The notes under the pieces: model-generated
Databases searched by the model: none
The model's input: the letters and a program-made list of their open reading frames with translations, nothing else
Told to the model about the DNA's origin: nothing
Origin: Xanthomonas theicola
GTDB lineage: Bacteria; Pseudomonadota; Gammaproteobacteria; Xanthomonadales; Xanthomonadaceae
Assembly (NCBI RefSeq): GCF_014236795.1
Contig: NZ_CP049017.1
Location: 1,838,001-1,902,000 of the forward strand
Direction: 5' to 3'
DNA length: 64,000 nucleotides
Shown: piece by piece, positions 54,007 to 62,680 of the stretch
Layout: every line of letters begins with the position of its first letter
Position numbering within the stretch: the stretch's first letter is position 1
Translations under genes and position numbers: made by a program

Positions 54007-54303
54007 ATGTCCAAGACCAAAACCATCCCGTTCGACCCGGCCGAATACCTCACCGACGACGAGGCGCTTGCCACGTATCTGACCCAGGCGCTCGCCGCCG
54101 ACGACGTCGCGCACTTCCAAGAGGCGCTGCAGACCGTAGCGCGCGCGCGCGGCATGTCCCAGATTGCCGAAGCTGCTGGCCTGGGTCGCGAGAGCCTGTA
54201 CAAGGCGCTGAAGCCGGGCACGCAGCCTCGGTTCGACACCGTGCAGCGGGTACTGGCCGCGGTCGGCGTGCGCCTGAGCGTCGAACCGGTGAAGGCGGCA
54301 TAG
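54007..54303 (+). CDS. higA: HigA-type antitoxin
   Basis: 98 residues: KTIPFDPAEYLTDDEALATYLTQAL then an HTH (MSQIAEAAGLGRESLYKALKPGTQPRFDTVQRVLAAVGVRLSVEP), the addiction-module antidote family. It neutralises HigB and represses the promoter. The gap to higB is 79 bp, longer than usual, with no second promoter obvious. Confidence 0.88.
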   Translation: MSKTKTIPFDPAEYLTDDEALATYLTQALAADDVAHFQEALQTVARARGMSQIAEAAGLGRESLYKALKPGTQPRFDTVQRVLAAVGVRLSVEPVKAA

Positions 54304-54432
54304 GTAGGCGTGCGCGGCCCCTGCCGCGTCGCGTTCAATTCATGTAAGGACGAACGATGCTCTGGATCTGCACGAACGCCAAGCTCAGCTGGGACGCCAT
54401 CTCTGCCGTCGGGACCAGTGCAGCGGCGCTAA

Positions 54433-55594
54433 GGATGGTCTGAACAACTCCCTCTGATCCTGCGACAATCGTACAAAGCCCAACAGGACAACGACGATGC
54501 AATTGTCTTTCGGCGACGCGGAGTACAACGGCAAGCGCAAGCAGACGCGGCGCGAAAGGTTGCTGGCCGAGATGGATCAGGTGGTGCCGTGGAAAGACCT
54601 GCTGGCGCTGATCGCGCCGCACTATCCGAAGTCGGGCCATCCGGGCCGTCAGCCGTACCCGCTGGAGACAATGCTGCGCATCCACTTTCTGCAGCAGTGG
54701 TACGCACTGAGCGACCCGGGCGCGGAAGAAGCCTTGTACGACACGGCGTCGATGCGCCGTTTCGCCAGGATCGGCGGGTTGGATGAGGTGCCGGACGAGA
54801 CCACGATCCTCAACTTCCGCCGGTTGCTGGAGACGCACGATCTGGCGCGCACGCTGTTCAACCGGGTCAACGCGCACCTATCGCGCAAGGGCCAGAGCCT
54901 GCGCGGCGGCACCATCGTGGACGCCACGATCATTGCCGCGCCCAGCTCGACCAAGAACAAGAACGGCGAGCGCGACCCGGAAATGCACCAGACCAAGAAG
55001 GGCAATCAGTACTACTTCGGGATGAAAGCGCACATCGGCGTGGACGATGAGTCCGGGCTGGTGCACCACTTGGAATGCACGGCGGCCAACGCCGCAGATA
55101 TCACCCAGGCGCACAAGCTGCTGCACGGCAAGGAAGACACGGTATGCGGCGACAGCGGCTACACCGGGCTGGCCAAGCGCGAGGAGATGGCGAGCAAGCG
55201 CAAGCTGCGCTATCTGATCGCGGAGAAGCCCTCGAAGCTGAAGCAGATCAAGAGCAAGCGCGAATTGAAGTGGGCACAGCGCTGGGAGCACGCCAAGGCC
55301 AGCCTGAGGGCGAAGGTGGAGCATCCGTTCCGGGTGATCAAGCGCCAGTTTGGCTACGTCAAGGTGCGCTATCGCGGCCTGGCGAAGAACACGGCGCAAG
55401 TGCTGACGCTGTTTGCGCTGTCGAACCTGTGGCTGAAGCGAAAGCAGTTGCTGCCTGTCGTGGGGAGGGTGTGCCTGTAATCCGGGAAATACCCCGGAAA
55501 TGCGCCGGAAACGGCGAAAAACCGAGGGTCTGAGCGCCGTGGGCGTGGTCGATATGGCTTGCCTCATCCTCCGACCGCGTTGATCAGACTATCC
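54433..55594 (+). mobile_element. IS5-family insertion sequence, 1162 bp
   Basis: Terminal inverted repeats GGATGGTCTGAACAAC (left) and GTTGATCAGACTATCC (right, inverted) match at most positions. The target duplication CTAA (54429-54432 and 55595-55598) fits the YTAR preference of the family. The exact duplication shows recent, undisturbed insertion. Confidence 0.9.
54497..55480 (+). CDS. IS5-family transposase
   Basis: 327 residues, full length. N-terminal IS5 domain (QLSFGDAEYNGKRKQTRRERLLAEMDQVVPW), then DDE catalysis: Asp in TIVDATIIAAPSSTKNK, Asp in VCGDSGYTGLAKREE and the Glu in EHPFRVIKRQFGYVKVRYRGLAKN. Similar to the IS1646-like elements frequent in Xanthomonas. Intact frame, so probably active. 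Confidence 0.93.
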   Translation: MQLSFGDAEYNGKRKQTRRERLLAEMDQVVPWKDLLALIAPHYPKSGHPGRQPYPLETMLRIHFLQQWYALSDPGAEEALYDTASMRRFARIGGLDEVPDETTILNFRRLLETHDLARTLFNRVNAHLSRKGQSLRGGTIVDATIIAAPSSTKNKNGERDPEMHQTKKGNQYYFGMKAHIGVDDESGLVHHLECTAANAADITQAHKLLHGKEDTVCGDSGYTGLAKREEMASKRKLRYLIAEKPSKLKQIKSKRELKWAQRWEHAKASLRAKVEHPFRVIKRQFGYVKVRYRGLAKNTAQVLTLFALSNLWLKRKQLLPVVGRVCL

Positions 55595-56155
55595 CTAATC
55601 GCCCTGATTATCTGGCTGGTCGACCGGCGCGAAAAGCGCCGCAAAGTGAAAGCAGACGGCCGTCTTGCGGCGCAGCTCGTGTACACGGAGACGATTCGGA
55701 TCCTCGCCCATCTTGCCGTCATGAAGAACCGCCTCTACGCGCGAGCGGACAAGACACAGGACGAATGGGATGCCGTGCTTGTTTTCGACATTAAGGCGAC
55801 CCTCGCGTTCCTGAGCGCCCTGGCCCCGAAAGTGCGATCGGAGCGCCTCGAGCGGATGCTAGAGTCCAACACCTCGCTCACGCCGGCGCTATCCGAAGCT
55901 GTCGCGGACATGCTTGCAGCCACGCTTGTAGCCGTCGATTCAGCCCTGCTGATCTTCAGCATGAGCAAAGAGGCGGCCTATACCCGTCTGAACGAACTAC
56001 GAGCGGGCTTCGAGGATGCCTACGAGGCGACGCGGCGTGCGCAAACCACCGCCCTCGCTCGTTCCCGCGAAGGGCGGAAGACACCCCATGCCATGCAGGT
56101 GCGCATGAAGAAGGCGGCGGAGCAGCGCCAAGCCGGCGGCGCGCCCGCTCCGTAG

Positions 56156-56905
56156 TTACGGTGCAAACAGCCTCGACCGAAATTCGCGGCGCCCGGTGTT
56201 AAGCGCTGCCTGCAGCGCGGCCGTGGCACATTTGTGCGTCTGCATGTACAGCACCTTGCGCATCTTGGCCGCCCGCGCGAGCTCCGAGTACGGCCGCCGG
56301 CGCTCGGGCCACACCATCTCGTATGCCGCGTCGTAGATCACCAGGCGCAGCCGCCACCGGTCCGCCGGGTCGGAAAGCACCAGGGGGCGCGGGCGCTGAG
56401 CCCGGATCTGCCGATACACCAGCCGATAGGCCAGCGCGGCCAGCCGCCCGATCGCCGCCGCATCCGCACGCGTGGCCACGGCCAGCGCGGTGGCCTTCTC
56501 CACCGGGTCGCGCATGTATGCCACCGCGGCGGCGATGTCGCCGCTGCCGAGCGTGGCAACCGTGCTGCGGCCTGCCACCGGCACGCGGTACACGCCGCCC
56601 ACCAACAGGCGCGCCATCAGCTCCAGCGGATCCCGCTCGTCGCTCCAAGCCTCACCGCCGCGGGGCGCGCGCGCGGGCAGCAGGGGCGCGGCCGCTGCCG
56701 GCCTGGGCACGCGCCGAGCCGGCGGCCGGCGATTCCACGCGCACTCCGCCGCGTCCAGGGCGTGCGCCCCGGTGCACTCCGGACCGAAAGCGCCGCAGTC
56801 CCTGCAACGCGCCTGCGCGCGGTCGCCGCGATCGGTCCGCAGCAACGTCACTCGGTCGCTGCCGCATTCGCCGCACGCCGCGAGGCTCCTGTTGCTCGTC
56901 TCCAT
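56156..56905 (-). CDS. Lar-like zinc-ribbon protein with unknown C-terminal domain
   Basis: 249 residues. Residues ~10-62 form a four-Cys ribbon (CGECGSDRV, ARCRDCGAFGPEC) ending in AAECAWNRRPP, the layout of Lar-type restriction-alleviation proteins. An alanine/proline linker follows, and then a helical domain (DIAAAVAYMRDPVEKATALAVATR, DRWRLRLVIYDAAYEMVWPERRRPYSELARAAKMRKVLYMQTHK) I cannot assign. Lar inhibits or modulates type I restriction in Rac prophage. As last gene before the late region an antitermination role is an alternative. Confidence 0.6.
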   Translation of the reverse strand: METSNRSLAACGECGSDRVTLLRTDRGDRAQARCRDCGAFGPECTGAHALDAAECAWNRRPPARRVPRPAAAAPLLPARAPRGGEAWSDERDPLELMARLLVGGVYRVPVAGRSTVATLGSGDIAAAVAYMRDPVEKATALAVATRADAAAIGRLAALAYRLVYRQIRAQRPRPLVLSDPADRWRLRLVIYDAAYEMVWPERRRPYSELARAAKMRKVLYMQTHKCATAALQAALNTGRREFRSRLFAP

Positions 56906-58654
56906 TCAGGTGGTCTCGCAGATAGCCGTGACGGTCGTCGTGCTGGGGACTGGCTGGCCGGCCTGGCGCAGAAACTGCGCGGCCAGCTGCCGCATCTGGT
57001 TCTCGCCGGTGTCGCGACGCTCCACCAGGTGCTCGCCCGGGTTCCGCACGCCCTCGATCTGCTCGCGCTTCACGCCCAGTACGTCGGACACGATGGGGTC
57101 GCTCCCCTCGTCGCTGATCAAGAAGAAGGCCTGCACGGGCTCCGCCTGGCCATCCCGGTGAACGCGGCCGATGCACTGCTCGTGGACGCCCGGCGACCAG
57201 TCCAGCTCGCCGAACACCACTGTACTGCAGACGTGTTGCAGCCCATCGATGCCGGCGCCAGCGCGCAGGCTGATCAACATGAGGCGGCTCTGCCCGGACA
57301 CAAACGCGTCCTTGGACGCTTGCTTCTGGGCCGGCGACTCGCTGCCGGTGTACATGACCGGGTTGTACGCGGCGAGCTTGTCGCGCCAGATGGCATAGAC
57401 GTCCCGGTGCCACCCGAATAGCAGTACCTGCTGGCCGCTCTCCAGCAGCAGCCGGACGAACTCGGCGACGTAGGGTGCCTTGGCGATGCCGGTGGCCTGG
57501 CGGACGAGCCGGTCGAACTCGCCGGCCGCCTGCATGCGCTCGCCGCGGTACCGCTCGTTAGCGCGCAGAATCGTGCGGGCCAGCGCCATGGCGTCGCCGC
57601 TGATCGCGGCCAGCACCTTGGCGTCGGATTCGATCTCGTGCGCGATCTTGGACAGCGCCGGCAGCTCGCGGCCGACCTCTTTGCGTGTCCGGCGGAGCAT
57701 GATGCCCTCGCGGCGCAGGTATGCCCCGAACTGCTCGGCGTCGGACAGCCTCGACTTGCCTCCCGGCGCGGCAATGCACCACTCGCGCAGGAACTCCTCG
57801 TAGCTCCCGAGGCAATCCGGGATGAGCGGGTCCACCACGTGGTAGAACTCGGCGCCGTAGTTGTAGATCGGAGTCGCCGTCAGGCCCATGCGCAGCCGCG
57901 CGCGCCGCGCCAGGTACCGGCAGGCATTATGGATCTCGGTGCCCGGGCTGCGCAGCTGCTGGCATTCCTCGAATACCACATACTGCACCAACTCGCCCAG
58001 GGTCTCCGCCCAACCGCGCAACTTGTGGTAGCTGACCAGGATCACCTCCGGGAGCGTGTCCCACAGGTCCGGGATGCGCTGCCGCGGCTGGCGTACCAGC
58101 GGGTAAGGCCGGCCGCTGCGGATGTGATGCACGCGCAGGTTGGGCACGAACTCGGCCAGCTTCTCCGGCCAGTGGTTCGGCAGCGCGGCCGGGTAGACGA
58201 CCACCGCCGGCAGGTTCTCTGCGACCGCCATCGGGCACATGCCCGTCACCGTTTTGCCGAGGCCCAGATCATCTGCGAGCAGCAGGCCACCGCGGATCGT
58301 TACCTGCGCGCCGGCGTAGCGCTGGTACTCGCGCGGCGGCTTCGCCAGCTCGAACGGCGGCACCTGGCCGCGACCGGCCGCCAGCTGCGCCAGGCTGGTC
58401 TCCATGTGGATGTGCGCTTCGGCCAAGTCCTCGAGCCGCGCCTGCACCGATTCCGCTGCCTCCATCGGGTACCGCCCGAGGAACCAGCGCAGCTCGCGGC
58501 TGTTCTCCGGCGTCGCCTTCAGGCAGATGTGGGTAGCCGCCCCCTGCTTCACGCGCGGGAAGACGCGCTTCAACCGCGCGCGGACCTGCGGCTCGCAGGT
58601 GATCAGCCAGTCCCCGCCGCCCAGCCTCAATTCACCGTAGGTGGTCGCGGTCAT
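56906..58654 (-). CDS. SNF2-family DEAD/DEAH-like helicase
   Basis: 582 residues. Walker A LLLADDLGLGKT near residue 128, motif III LTATPIYN, C-terminal helicase lobe with VLLFGWHRDVYAIW and QCIGRVHRDGQ (motif VI). Motif II reads VVFEECQQLRSPGTE, so the usual DEAH/DECH Asp is a Glu here. Replication or recombination remodeller of the phage by analogy. Partners likely include the adjacent nuclease-like protein, with which it overlaps by 4 bp. Confidence 0.85.
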   Translation of the reverse strand: MTATTYGELRLGGGDWLITCEPQVRARLKRVFPRVKQGAATHICLKATPENSRELRWFLGRYPMEAAESVQARLEDLAEAHIHMETSLAQLAAGRGQVPPFELAKPPREYQRYAGAQVTIRGGLLLADDLGLGKTVTGMCPMAVAENLPAVVVYPAALPNHWPEKLAEFVPNLRVHHIRSGRPYPLVRQPRQRIPDLWDTLPEVILVSYHKLRGWAETLGELVQYVVFEECQQLRSPGTEIHNACRYLARRARLRMGLTATPIYNYGAEFYHVVDPLIPDCLGSYEEFLREWCIAAPGGKSRLSDAEQFGAYLRREGIMLRRTRKEVGRELPALSKIAHEIESDAKVLAAISGDAMALARTILRANERYRGERMQAAGEFDRLVRQATGIAKAPYVAEFVRLLLESGQQVLLFGWHRDVYAIWRDKLAAYNPVMYTGSESPAQKQASKDAFVSGQSRLMLISLRAGAGIDGLQHVCSTVVFGELDWSPGVHEQCIGRVHRDGQAEPVQAFFLISDEGSDPIVSDVLGVKREQIEGVRNPGEHLVERRDTGENQMRQLAAQFLRQAGQPVPSTTTVTAICETT

Positions 58655-59070
58655 AGCGCTTGCCTCGACAGGCGCACGAGCTGGAAGGGCTTGCCGTTCC
58701 ACGCCGGCCGCTCCCTGAGCGAGGTGTCACCCCAGCGCTCTGTACTCGCCAGCAGGACGCCGGTCACCATCGGCAGATGGACGTAACGGTCAGCCTGGTG
58801 CAGCGCTTCGCTTAGGGAGCCGCCGACCTTCACCTCGATCACGATCCCGTCGAGCCAGAAGTCCACCCGGTTCCGCGCGTCCAGCCGGAGCTCGCGTTCG
58901 AACGTCAGCCCGGCCGACTCCAGCACGCTGGCCATCGCGTCGTGCAGCTGGACCTCGCTGCCGTAGCGGTACCGGTAGCCGCCGAGCAGCCGCGCAAGCG
59001 ACGCCAGGCGCATGTGTTCCTCCGACGGCCGCCCCAGGCGCAGCGGCGCCGGCTCCGATTGAATGATCAT
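58651..59070 (-). CDS. PD-(D/E)XK nuclease-like protein
   Basis: 139 residues from ATG 59070. The core RLDARNRVDFWLDGIVIEVKVGG gives the Asp (D in RVDF) and E-V-K of the PD-(D/E)XK fold, with an upstream Glu in YRYGSEVQLHDAM that could complete the site. VRR-NUC-type nucleases beside SNF2 helicases are common in siphovirus replication modules. The start lies in the AATGATCATT double palindrome. Confidence 0.65.
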   Translation of the reverse strand: MIIQSEPAPLRLGRPSEEHMRLASLARLLGGYRYRYGSEVQLHDAMASVLESAGLTFERELRLDARNRVDFWLDGIVIEVKVGGSLSEALHQADRYVHLPMVTGVLLASTERWGDTSLRERPAWNGKPFQLVRLSRQAL

Positions 59071-59082
59071 TGAATGATCATT
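59061..59082. promoter_or_regulatory. double palindrome GAATGATCATT x2
   Basis: GAATGATCATT occurs twice in tandem (59061-59071 and 59072-59082), each with the 10-bp palindrome AATGATCATT and a TGATCA core. It overlaps the start codon of the nuclease-like gene and the stop of the preceding frame. It could be an operator or a translational element. GATC sites within it are also adenine-methylation targets. Confidence 0.45.
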
Positions 59083-59251
59083 CCCCTCTCCTTTCCGCTG
59101 CTGCGGCAATTCGTTCAAACTTGACGATCTCGGCCTCGTTGATGCGGATCGCTTGCTGCTTCCTCTGCAGCTCCTTATCGCCGATCACGCGCTCGTTCCT
59201 GATCCCCTCCAGCTGCTCGCGCAGGCCAGCCGCCTTTTCTCGCGCCCACAC
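59078..59251 (-). CDS. small coiled-coil segment, own gene or frameshift extension
   Basis: From GTG 59251 about 57 residues: WAREKAAGLREQLEGIRNERVI, then LQRKQQAIRINEAEIVKFERIAAAAERRGE, highly charged and helical. The frame is open upstream through the end of the methyltransferase gene, and no ATG is available. A slippery heptamer at 59278-59272 would join it to that gene in the -1 frame. Whether it is a separate protein or an extension cannot be settled from sequence. Confidence 0.45.
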   Translation of the reverse strand: MWAREKAAGLREQLEGIRNERVIGDKELQRKQQAIRINEAEIVKFERIAAAAERRGE

Positions 59252-59262
59252 CGAGCGCTTCT

Positions 59263-61920
59263 TCAGCGGCTTTTTCCCTGGGGCGGCGGTCCGAGCGGCG
59301 GGCGCAGCCGCGTCGCTCGGCGCCCCAGCGCGTAGCCGCCGCGCGACCTCTCCGGCAGCGTGTCGAACAGGCCGGGCATCGACATCTCCCGCTCCGCGGC
59401 CTCGAGATACCGGATGCCGTCCATGAAGTAAGCGGTGCTTAACTCGGATGCGCGGCCCTGGCGCCCCAGCTTCAGCGCGCGGTACGGAACCGTGAACAGG
59501 CCGCCGAACGGATCGAACACCAGTTCGCCGGGGTTGCTGAACCGCTCGATTAGGCGATCCACAATGTCGAACTGCAGCGGGCAGATGTGGTTCTCCAGGC
59601 CGCGCCTTGTCTGGTCGCCGTTGAGCGTCAGCATGCGGTTGACGTCGTGCCATACGTCCTGGTGGTGGCTGCCCGGCGCCAGCGACATGAAGCTGGACGG
59701 CAACGCCCCACGTGCCTCGAGCTCCTGGCCGATGCGCACGTGCGTGTGGAAGTCATAGACCTCGCGCAAGCTGAACTCGGTGAACAGCTTCGCGAGCTTG
59801 TCCGGGCCCAACTGCGCCAGTTCGTCGGCGGTGAGATGGCGCTCGCCGCTGGACCGCCAGAATGCATGCGCGTCGACCTGCCAACGTGCTCGGGTGTAGT
59901 CCGCCTTTTCCTTGCGCACCGGCGTGTCCGCGTAGCCCCGGCTGCGATCCGTCTGCGGCTTGTGGAACAGCACGATGTACTCGGGCGAGCCGACGCCCAT
60001 CTTCGTGCCGTCCTTGCACTGCTCGGACCAGCCCAGCCGGTAGGTCTGGTTGTTCTCACGCACCACGTCGGTCACGACGGTGATCATGCCCATGTAGTCG
60101 AAACCGTGATCGCGGAAGTGGAAGATCGTCTCCGCGTGAAACGGGCTCGCGGTGGGCACGCCGGCGCCGGTCACGTTGCCGAACTGGATGCGGTCCTTCA
60201 CGTGAACCGCGACAATGCGCCCAGGCTTCAGGATCCGGTGCAGCTCCGGCGTCAGGAAATCCATCTGCTGCCAGAAGTGCTTGTTGTTGTCCGTGTGCCC
60301 GAGGTCGTTGTAGCTGGGGCTGTACTCGTAGTGGTTGGCGAACGGAATCGACGTCACCACCAGGTCGACGCTGTCTTCGTCCATGCCGCGCGCCTCCAGC
60401 ACACAGTCGTTGTTCGCCACGAGCCAGCCCTGGCCCCGCGCTTCGATGCGCTCGACGCCGATCGAGCGTGTCAGCACCTGCGCCATGGCCGCGTCGCTGA
60501 GGCCGAATTCCCGGATGATCTCGCTCATCTTTTCCACCATTTCCTCGTGTCGGGTCCACTTCGCCTTCAGGCTGGCCAGCACCTCGCGCTCGCTCTCGGC
60601 GTAGACGATCCACACCTCGACCGGGTGCGCCTGCTGGAACCGCTGGATGCGGTGAATGGATTGAATGAAGTCGTTGAATTTGAAGCCGATGCCGGCATAG
60701 ACAGCCAGGTGGCAGTGCCGCTGGAAGTTGCAGCCGCTGCCGGCGATGACGGGTTTCGCCGAGAGGATCGGGATCCGGCCTTCGCTGAAGTCGATCACCG
60801 CCTGCTCGCGCTCCTCCAGATCCTGGTCCCCGTAGATGCTGACCGCGGCGGGGATGGCCTCCTGCAAGGCGTGCCGCTCCACCTCCAGGTCGTGCCACAG
60901 CAGCCAGTGTTCCGACGGCCGCTCCCCGACGATCCGCTGGACCGCGGCGACGCGGCTGCCCAGGGTGTCCCGCTTCTCGCGCGCGGCGTCGCGCACGCCG
61001 ATGGCCGCGTCGCGGAACAGCTTGCCCTGGCCGTCCCGCTCGGCGCCGGCCCCGCCGTGGTCGACCGGCACCTCGACGTAGTGCACGCGGATTTCGGGCA
61101 GGTCGTAGCCTTCGTCGCTGTAGCCCAGGTCGGACGGCCGCTGCAGGAACAGCGCCCAGCTCGCGACCCAGAGCCAGAACTCGCGCTCTTTGTGCGGGTA
61201 GAGCTGCAGGTTGCCGGCCTTGCTGCTATCGCGCTTGAACCACCGAGTGAGGGCCTGGCCGGTGTCCATAACGCCGAGGAACCCAGCGTAGTGGATCAGC
61301 TCTTTGTAGCGGTTCGGGCTGGGCGTGGCGGTGGCGACGAAGCGATACCGCACGTCGTCGAACAGGGTCAGGAACTGTTGGTAGGTCTTCGACCCGAAGC
61401 TGCGCAGCACCGACGCCTCGTCGAGGCTGGCCGCGGTGAACAGGTTCGGATCGAGCTTGCCGTCGCGCACGCTCTCGTAGTTCGTCAGGTGGATGCCCTC
61501 GAACGTCGGATCGATCTCCTCGCTCGTGCGGATGAAACGCACCGCCTGGACGCGCCGAGGATCCTGCTCGAGCCATTCCCGAAGCTCGCGGCGCTGTGCA
61601 TCGGTGACGCGGTCATGCTCCCCGGTTGCCAGCAGCCGCGCGTCGTGCGCGAACTCCTGTTTCACGCCCAGCGGCAGCACCAGGCCGACAGCGCCGCCGG
61701 CGTGTGCGCGCGCCAGCCGCAAGATCTCCAGCTGCTGCACGCTCTTGCCGAGGCCGAAGCGCTCGAACAGCGCGCGGCGGCCGCCGGCGCAGGCCCAGCG
61801 CACGGCGTCGGGCTGGTGCCGGATCAGGATCGGATTCACCTCCTCCGGCGCCACTTCGAAGCCCAGCGATGGCGCCACGCGCACCTTGCGCGCCAAGAAC
61901 TCAAGATAGGGATCAGTCAT
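59263..61920 (-). CDS. helicase-DNA methyltransferase fusion
   Basis: 885 residues from ATG 61920. The N-terminal half is an SF2 helicase: ALFERFGLGKSVQQLE (Walker A variant), AASLDEASVLRSF (motif II), VATATPSPNRYKEL (motif III), CHLAVYAGIGFKFNDFIQSIHRIQR (motifs V-VI). From ~500 there is a class-beta DNA methyltransferase: ANNDCVLEARGMDEDSVDLVVTSIPFANHYEY in place of the usual (D/N/S)PPY, HVKDRIQF, and DPFGGLFTVPYRALKLGRQGRASELS as the AdoMet motif. SIPF and the missing GSGT make activity uncertain. Position in a phage early operon suggests self-protection against restriction, or replication-linked modification. Confidence 0.82.
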   Translation of the reverse strand: MTDPYLEFLARKVRVAPSLGFEVAPEEVNPILIRHQPDAVRWACAGGRRALFERFGLGKSVQQLEILRLARAHAGGAVGLVLPLGVKQEFAHDARLLATGEHDRVTDAQRRELREWLEQDPRRVQAVRFIRTSEEIDPTFEGIHLTNYESVRDGKLDPNLFTAASLDEASVLRSFGSKTYQQFLTLFDDVRYRFVATATPSPNRYKELIHYAGFLGVMDTGQALTRWFKRDSSKAGNLQLYPHKEREFWLWVASWALFLQRPSDLGYSDEGYDLPEIRVHYVEVPVDHGGAGAERDGQGKLFRDAAIGVRDAAREKRDTLGSRVAAVQRIVGERPSEHWLLWHDLEVERHALQEAIPAAVSIYGDQDLEEREQAVIDFSEGRIPILSAKPVIAGSGCNFQRHCHLAVYAGIGFKFNDFIQSIHRIQRFQQAHPVEVWIVYAESEREVLASLKAKWTRHEEMVEKMSEIIREFGLSDAAMAQVLTRSIGVERIEARGQGWLVANNDCVLEARGMDEDSVDLVVTSIPFANHYEYSPSYNDLGHTDNNKHFWQQMDFLTPELHRILKPGRIVAVHVKDRIQFGNVTGAGVPTASPFHAETIFHFRDHGFDYMGMITVVTDVVRENNQTYRLGWSEQCKDGTKMGVGSPEYIVLFHKPQTDRSRGYADTPVRKEKADYTRARWQVDAHAFWRSSGERHLTADELAQLGPDKLAKLFTEFSLREVYDFHTHVRIGQELEARGALPSSFMSLAPGSHHQDVWHDVNRMLTLNGDQTRRGLENHICPLQFDIVDRLIERFSNPGELVFDPFGGLFTVPYRALKLGRQGRASELSTAYFMDGIRYLEAAEREMSMPGLFDTLPERSRGGYALGRRATRLRPPLGPPPQGKSR
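59272..59278 (-). promoter_or_regulatory. possible -1 slippery site G GGA AAA
   Basis: On the minus strand the zero frame reads CAG GGA AAA AGC CGC TGA, so G-GGA-AAA fits the X-XXY-YYZ rule seven bases before the methyltransferase stop. The -1 frame then continues with KKPLKKRSVWAREK into the coiled-coil segment ending at 59078. No downstream stimulatory structure was examined. Confidence 0.45.
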
Positions 61921-62680
61921 GGGATTGGGAGTCCGTGTCGTGGTGAGTACGGCCGGCGCCATCCAGGAACGCCGGCTCGTCCAAGTCGAATCCTCCGCGC
62001 TGCAGCTCCGCGCGGCCTTGCTCGACCAGCTCAGCGAGCGATCGTCGCGATTGGTGCATCGTGTAGCCGGTGCGCTGCTCGACCTCGCGGTAGCGCTCGA
62101 ACAGCTCGGGCCGGTGGCGCGCGCCGTTGGCTAGATCCCGCGGGCTGGCCAGGATGCAGAACACGCACGACAGCCGCTGATTGCCAGCGAGGTACGCCGG
62201 ATGCGGTACCTGGCCGGCGGCTGCGATCGTGTGCCACACCTCATCGGTCGGCATCTCGTGGATCGGAAGCCACTCCCACCACTCGCGACCGCGGATCGTG
62301 TTGCGCTTGTTCGGCTGCAACATCGTGCATTGCCGGTTCGCGGCCGAGGGCCCGCAGCTTGAGTTGGGACCGGGGCGCACCTTGAACCGGTGCTCCACCA
62401 TGTCGAGGAACGATTTCCGGGCGCGCGCCACGAGGAACGGCAGGCCTGCGGCCTCGGCCTGCTCCTGCGCGTGCTCGAGGGCGCCGTGCCATTCGGATGC
62501 GCCGAGCGATGCGTGGACGACGAGAAGGTGGGCCGGCGGGACGCGCTCCAGCAGCTTGATCAGCATGGCTTGGGAGTCCTTTCCACCAGAGTGGCTGACC
62601 ACGAACAGCGCACCTCGCTCGACGCGCACGTGCTCCACGCCGTCCTGATCGCGCACGACGGCCGCCTTGTGAACGAGCAC
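61913..62680 (-). CDS. PAPS-reductase-like ATP pyrophosphatase
   Basis: 255 residues if it starts at GTG 62680. FVVSHSGGKDSQAMLIKLL is the SGGKDS P-loop of the phosphoadenosine-phosphosulfate reductase/ATP pyrophosphatase family. CVFCILASPRDLANGARHRPELFERY and SSCGPSAANRQCTML add a cysteine set reminiscent of DndC-like Fe-S members. The reading frame is open well upstream into the KilA-N gene, so the start is uncertain. It overlaps the methyltransferase start by 8 bp, implying a coupled role. Genuine sulfate reduction is unlikely in a phage; DNA or tRNA thiolation-type chemistry is one possibility. Confidence 0.75.
   Translation of the reverse strand: MLVHKAAVVRDQDGVEHVRVERGALFVVSHSGGKDSQAMLIKLLERVPPAHLLVVHASLGASEWHGALEHAQEQAEAAGLPFLVARARKSFLDMVEHRFKVRPGPNSSCGPSAANRQCTMLQPNKRNTIRGREWWEWLPIHEMPTDEVWHTIAAAGQVPHPAYLAGNQRLSCVFCILASPRDLANGARHRPELFERYREVEQRTGYTMHQSRRSLAELVEQGRAELQRGGFDLDEPAFLDGAGRTHHDTDSQSHD

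Larger units (their letters stand above)
54357..56155 (+). pseudogene. phage membrane protein gene split by an IS5-family element
   Basis: A gene starts at ATG 54357 with a good AAGGA site (MLWICTNAKLSWDAISAVG) and is cut after 25 codons by the element at 54433. Removing the element and one CTAA copy joins it in frame to 55599: ...TSAAALIALIIWLVDRREKRRK..., giving about 211 residues. The product has one membrane helix at ~18-35 and a long helical cytoplasmic part. Its position next to HigBA suggests a moron, perhaps a superinfection or membrane-sensing protein; no family recognised. The right part could still be made from a start inside the IS end. Confidence 0.75.
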
